Source: a virus
DNA: 25,843 nucleotides
Direction: 5' to 3' (one strand)
IMG/VR virus record: IMGVR_UViG_3300033155_000884
Location: 1 to 25,843 of that record
Shown: in pieces, positions 23,313 to 25,843 of the stretch
How positions within the stretch are numbered: the first letter of the stretch is position 1
How the letters are laid out: every line of letters begins with the position of its first letter
Notes under the pieces: generated by a model
The model's database searches: none
What the model was told of the DNA's origin: nothing
What the model saw: only the letters and a program-made list of their open reading frames with translations
Program-made: the position numbers and the translations under genes

Positions 23313-24034
23313 ATGACCTTCATGTCTATACCGTATCGACCGCCCCTCTTGCGGAAGTGCCGCTCAGCAAGCGGGCGCGCCCGGACATCATGCTTGCGTC
23401 AGCGGCGGCCTTCGGTGTCGACCTGCACGTTGAGCTTACGCCAGCAGTCGGAACCAGCCGGATGCGGCATAAGATCGTGGGCGCGAGGGTGGTTCTCGAA
23501 AGACTGCCTCCCGATGATATCCTTCTGATGTCTGACGGCTGGGATGTATTCTTTTCTGGTAACGCTGCTGGCATCTTGGAGGAATACCGCAAGCTGGATT
23601 CCCCGGTTGTGATCTCGGGGGAGTGCCGACTCTTCCCGCGGCTCGATGAGTTTGCAAACTACCCGGAGGCGCCGACTAAATACCGATACTGCAACTCCGG
23701 AGGCATCATTGGGACCGTTCGAGAATACAGGGAGCTTCACGACCACTATCTCGCAACGGAGCGATGGGACCCGGATTGGGGCTGCCAGCGTCTCTGGCAT
23801 AGTGCCTTCCTCGCGAGGCCGGATCTCTTGGCGATCGACTATCAGTGCAGGATCTTCCAGACCCTCGCCCAGCCGGATAATGGCACGCCGCCGACAGCAG
23901 ACCTGCATTTCGTCGATGGCAGAATCCACAATCGAGACACCGGCTCGACCCCTTACCTCGTTCACGGCAACGGGCCACGGACACAATTGGCGGTGCAATT
24001 ATGGGAGAAACAGAAGGCGGCCTTGCAGAACTAA
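23309..24034 (+). CDS. PLOD/procollagen-type glycosyltransferase
   Basis: The 241-residue protein resembles the glycosyltransferase domain of PLOD (procollagen lysyl hydroxylase/glycosyltransferase) proteins, also present in giant viruses and some phages. The GT-A metal-binding motif is LLMSDGWDVFF with Asp76 and Asp79 (compare the family D-A-Y-D). An ISGECRLFPRLDE segment corresponds to the family's A-E-x-x-C-W-P, then FANYP, YCNSGGIIG at 127-135, and the C-terminal HGNG at 219-222. All main family motifs are in order. The ATG at 23309 overlaps the methyltransferase stop. Metazoan members glucosylate galactosyl-hydroxylysine; the phage acceptor is unknown. Confidence 0.8.
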   Translation: MNDLHVYTVSTAPLAEVPLSKRARPDIMLASAAAFGVDLHVELTPAVGTSRMRHKIVGARVVLERLPPDDILLMSDGWDVFFSGNAAGILEEYRKLDSPVVISGECRLFPRLDEFANYPEAPTKYRYCNSGGIIGTVREYRELHDHYLATERWDPDWGCQRLWHSAFLARPDLLAIDYQCRIFQTLAQPDNGTPPTADLHFVDGRIHNRDTGSTPYLVHGNGPRTQLAVQLWEKQKAALQN

Positions 24035-24633
24035 GGCGGCGGTACCCATGGCCGGACAAGATCCCGGAGGTTCCGGAAGACCGACATGGCTGGTTTGGCG
24101 TGGCCAATCGCAAGGCGACCTCGGAAGCGCTCAGCGGAAAGAGCCGCGTCGTTCTTGAGTTGGGTGCATGGCTTGGGACATCAGCATCCCTGCTTTGCCA
24201 GTACGCGCCAAACGCAACCGTGATCTCCATTGACCATTGGAGGGGAAGCTCGGAGCATCAGCGGGTCCCGTCGTGGAAGGCTAAACTCCCGACACTTTAC
24301 GAGACCTTCCTCGTCAACTGCTGGGCGCTCCGCGATCGCCTGATCCCAATGAAGACCACGACGCTCGAGGGGATGGCTGAGATTGCTGACCTAGGCATCC
24401 AGCCGGATCTTGTTTATATCGATGCGGCCCATGAGGCAGAACCGGTATTCGCGGATGTCTCAACCGCACACGACCTTTTTCGCGGGGCCCGTATCATCGG
24501 CGATGACTGGACCTTGACGTCTGTCCGGCAGGGTGTAATCCGTGCCGCCCATGGCCAGCAACTAATCACGCACGGCAATACATGCTGGGAACTCCTGATC
24601 CAAGGGCGCCAATGGCCGAGCCACCGAAAATGA
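24001..24633 (+). CDS. Class I SAM-dependent methyltransferase, second copy
   Basis: The 210-residue protein has motif I VLELGAWLGTSA at residues 51-62, strand-2 ISIDHW at 76-81, DLVYIDAAHEAE at 136-147 and GDDW at 167-170. Order and D-x-x-x-I-D-x-x-H pattern match the same broad family as the methyltransferase at 22725, but the two are clearly divergent, so they are not a recent duplication. The start at 24001 overlaps the previous gene by 34 bases and has a weak GGCGG upstream. The stop overlaps the next ATG at 24630. Confidence 0.8.
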   Translation: MGETEGGLAELRRRYPWPDKIPEVPEDRHGWFGVANRKATSEALSGKSRVVLELGAWLGTSASLLCQYAPNATVISIDHWRGSSEHQRVPSWKAKLPTLYETFLVNCWALRDRLIPMKTTTLEGMAEIADLGIQPDLVYIDAAHEAEPVFADVSTAHDLFRGARIIGDDWTLTSVRQGVIRAAHGQQLITHGNTCWELLIQGRQWPSHRK

Positions 24634-25619
24634 AACTACTCTTCGCCTACAACCACGAGCTACACGCAGCGGCTCTCCTACGGTCGGCTGGAGCGTTCGC
24701 CCACTATGGGGTGCAGTTTATCCCTACTGACTTTGACCCGGTGCCGGACAGGCTGATTGACTGGGCCGAGGTCATCCTTCTCCAAGAGCCGCCGGTCCGG
24801 GATGCTGTAGTGGACTGCGGAAAGCCGGTGATCTTGCTCGAGCGTATCGACGGCGCACAACTGCGGGCCGCTCGGGAGTATCTTCCTCGTGTCGCTGGTG
24901 TAATCAAAGGATATCTATTCCGTGACCGGGATAGAAACAACGCTACGTTCGATCGCGCCCACGTCGAGATCCTTCACTGTGCCGGGATTACCGGGGCGAT
25001 GCCAAGACACCGTGAGGATTCACCGGAACCCAAGATTGCGGTCCCAGATTTACGCCGGATGTTCGCGGGCTACGGATTCGGGGCACACGCGCACATGGGG
25101 CGCCTGGTAGAGACGGTGATCGATTTCGACGTAGCGCGACCATACGATGCGAGTTTCCACGGCATCGTGGAATACAATCACAGCGAGATCGAGACGCACC
25201 GCAAGGCGGCCGTTAGCGCCGTGGAAACATGGCCGGGGCCGACGCTGTACGGTGCAGGTCGACCGCTGCGGCAAGAAGACTATTACCTAAGCCTGTTGCG
25301 ATCAAGGGCGGTCTTGTCGCCGTGGGGCTGGGGCGAGGCGTGTCATCGCGACTACGAGGCCATGCTCCTGGGTGCGGTGCTCATCAAGCCCGACACCTCG
25401 CATGTGAAGTGCTGGCCAGATATTTTCGCAACGGGGAAAACCTACGTTCCCTGCGAGCCCGATTTCTCGGACGCCCACGCGAAGATCGCTCACGTCCGGG
25501 ATCATTGGGACGACTATCGGACGCTAAGGGAACGCGCAAGGCACATGGCCCAACTTGCCTGGCGGCCCGGCTTGATTGCCGAGCGGATCGTCAATGTTGT
25601 CCGGAGGCTACTCGCATGA
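24630..25619 (+). CDS. Glycosyltransferase, GT-B-like, third in the cassette
   Basis: The 329-residue protein begins MKLLFAYNHELHAAALLRS. At residues 230-255 it has SPWGWGEACHRDYEAMLLG then AVLIKPD, the C-terminal nucleotide-sugar region S-P-x-G-x-G-E-x-x-x-R-x-Y-E-A-x-x-x-G seen in phage and bacterial glycosyltransferases that act on O-chains. CWPDIF follows. An upstream ATG (24612) is in frame, but ATG 24630 gives the ATGA overlap used throughout this cluster. Donor and acceptor are unknown. The stop overlaps the next gene's ATG, linking it to another methyltransferase. Confidence 0.77.
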   Translation: MKLLFAYNHELHAAALLRSAGAFAHYGVQFIPTDFDPVPDRLIDWAEVILLQEPPVRDAVVDCGKPVILLERIDGAQLRAAREYLPRVAGVIKGYLFRDRDRNNATFDRAHVEILHCAGITGAMPRHREDSPEPKIAVPDLRRMFAGYGFGAHAHMGRLVETVIDFDVARPYDASFHGIVEYNHSEIETHRKAAVSAVETWPGPTLYGAGRPLRQEDYYLSLLRSRAVLSPWGWGEACHRDYEAMLLGAVLIKPDTSHVKCWPDIFATGKTYVPCEPDFSDAHAKIAHVRDHWDDYRTLRERARHMAQLAWRPGLIAERIVNVVRRLLA

Positions 25620-25843
25620 TAACCCAGCAGCAGATCGAGGCACTGGCGGCCATTCATAATCCGAAGGATACGGCAGAAAAGTTTTGCCGCGACTGCGTGA
25701 AGTGGGATCGTATAGCAACGCACGTTTCCCAAGGCCTCGGGTTGCATGAGTCAGAGCCGAAGCGAATACTCGATCTTGGTTGCGGGTTTGGCTACTTCGC
25801 GAACGTGTGCCAGCAAATGGGGCACATGGTGACGGGTTTGGAT
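25616..25843 (+). CDS. SAM-dependent methyltransferase (partial, cut by window end)
   Basis: The first 76 codons are visible. The start overlaps the preceding glycosyltransferase stop as ATGA. A 25-residue helical N-terminus with CRDCVKW is followed by motif I ILDLGCGFGYFANV, the SAM-binding glycine loop, and the beginning of strand 2 (HMVTGLD). The clean D-L-G-C-G-F-G motif differs from the two earlier methyltransferases and resembles the UbiE/COQ5-type group. The rest lies beyond the window. Confidence 0.8.
   Translation, partial: MITQQQIEALAAIHNPKDTAEKFCRDCVKWDRIATHVSQGLGLHESEPKRILDLGCGFGYFANVCQQMGHMVTGLD

Overview
This window is the late, structural half of a tailed double-stranded DNA bacteriophage or prophage. 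Every supported gene is on the + strand. Genes are packed almost without gaps, many joined by ATGA-type stop/start overlaps, and no gene-free stretch exceeds 300 bases. Base composition is GC-rich (about 60 % by eye). I see no integrase, tRNA, rRNA, host housekeeping gene, CRISPR array or insertion sequence, so a free phage and a prophage cannot be told apart here. The host is uncertain. The small protein at 12478 and the portal/capsid style remind me of phages and prophages of planctomycetes and related aquatic bacteria, but that is only an impression.

Layout. (1) 1-3105, packaging and DNA modification: the end of an upstream gene, a ParB-like protein, a Mom-family DNA-modification protein, and terminase small and large subunits. 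(2) 3102-9378, head: portal, a small unknown, an SPP1 gp7/MuF-type protein, a second small unknown, a rho-independent terminator, a prohead protease with a likely in-frame internal start for a separate scaffold, a decoration-like protein and the HK97-fold major capsid protein. (3) 9455-14316, an unusually long block of beta-rich accessory virion proteins, including a LamG-type domain protein with two sets of C-terminal tandem repeats and two fiber-like proteins. (4) 14313-17583, connector and tail tube: an internally duplicated head-completion-like protein, a gp10-like joining protein, a tail-terminator-like protein, two tube-type proteins, and the tail assembly chaperone pair G/GT. G/GT carries a clear -1 programmed frameshift signal, a GGGAAAC heptamer, 7-base spacer and perfect 8-bp stem. 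(5) 17564-21671, tape measure, one unassigned tail protein and a collar-type tail fiber. (6) 21684 to the window end, six coupled genes strictly alternating glycosyltransferase and SAM-methyltransferase, the last cut by the window edge.

How it fits together. The module order (packaging, portal, protease, capsid, connector, tube, chaperones, tape measure, fiber) is that of a siphovirus. The 648-residue tape measure suggests a tail of roughly 100 nm by the usual 1.5 angstrom per residue rule. Two parts go beyond standard morphogenesis. A Mom-like enzyme next to a ParB-like protein may chemically protect phage DNA before packaging. The glycosyltransferase/methyltransferase cassette directly after the tail fiber could build an O-methylated glycan on the virion or the host surface. 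The cassette is the best candidate for undescribed biology; the frameshift site and nested scaffold are the best-supported mechanistic features.
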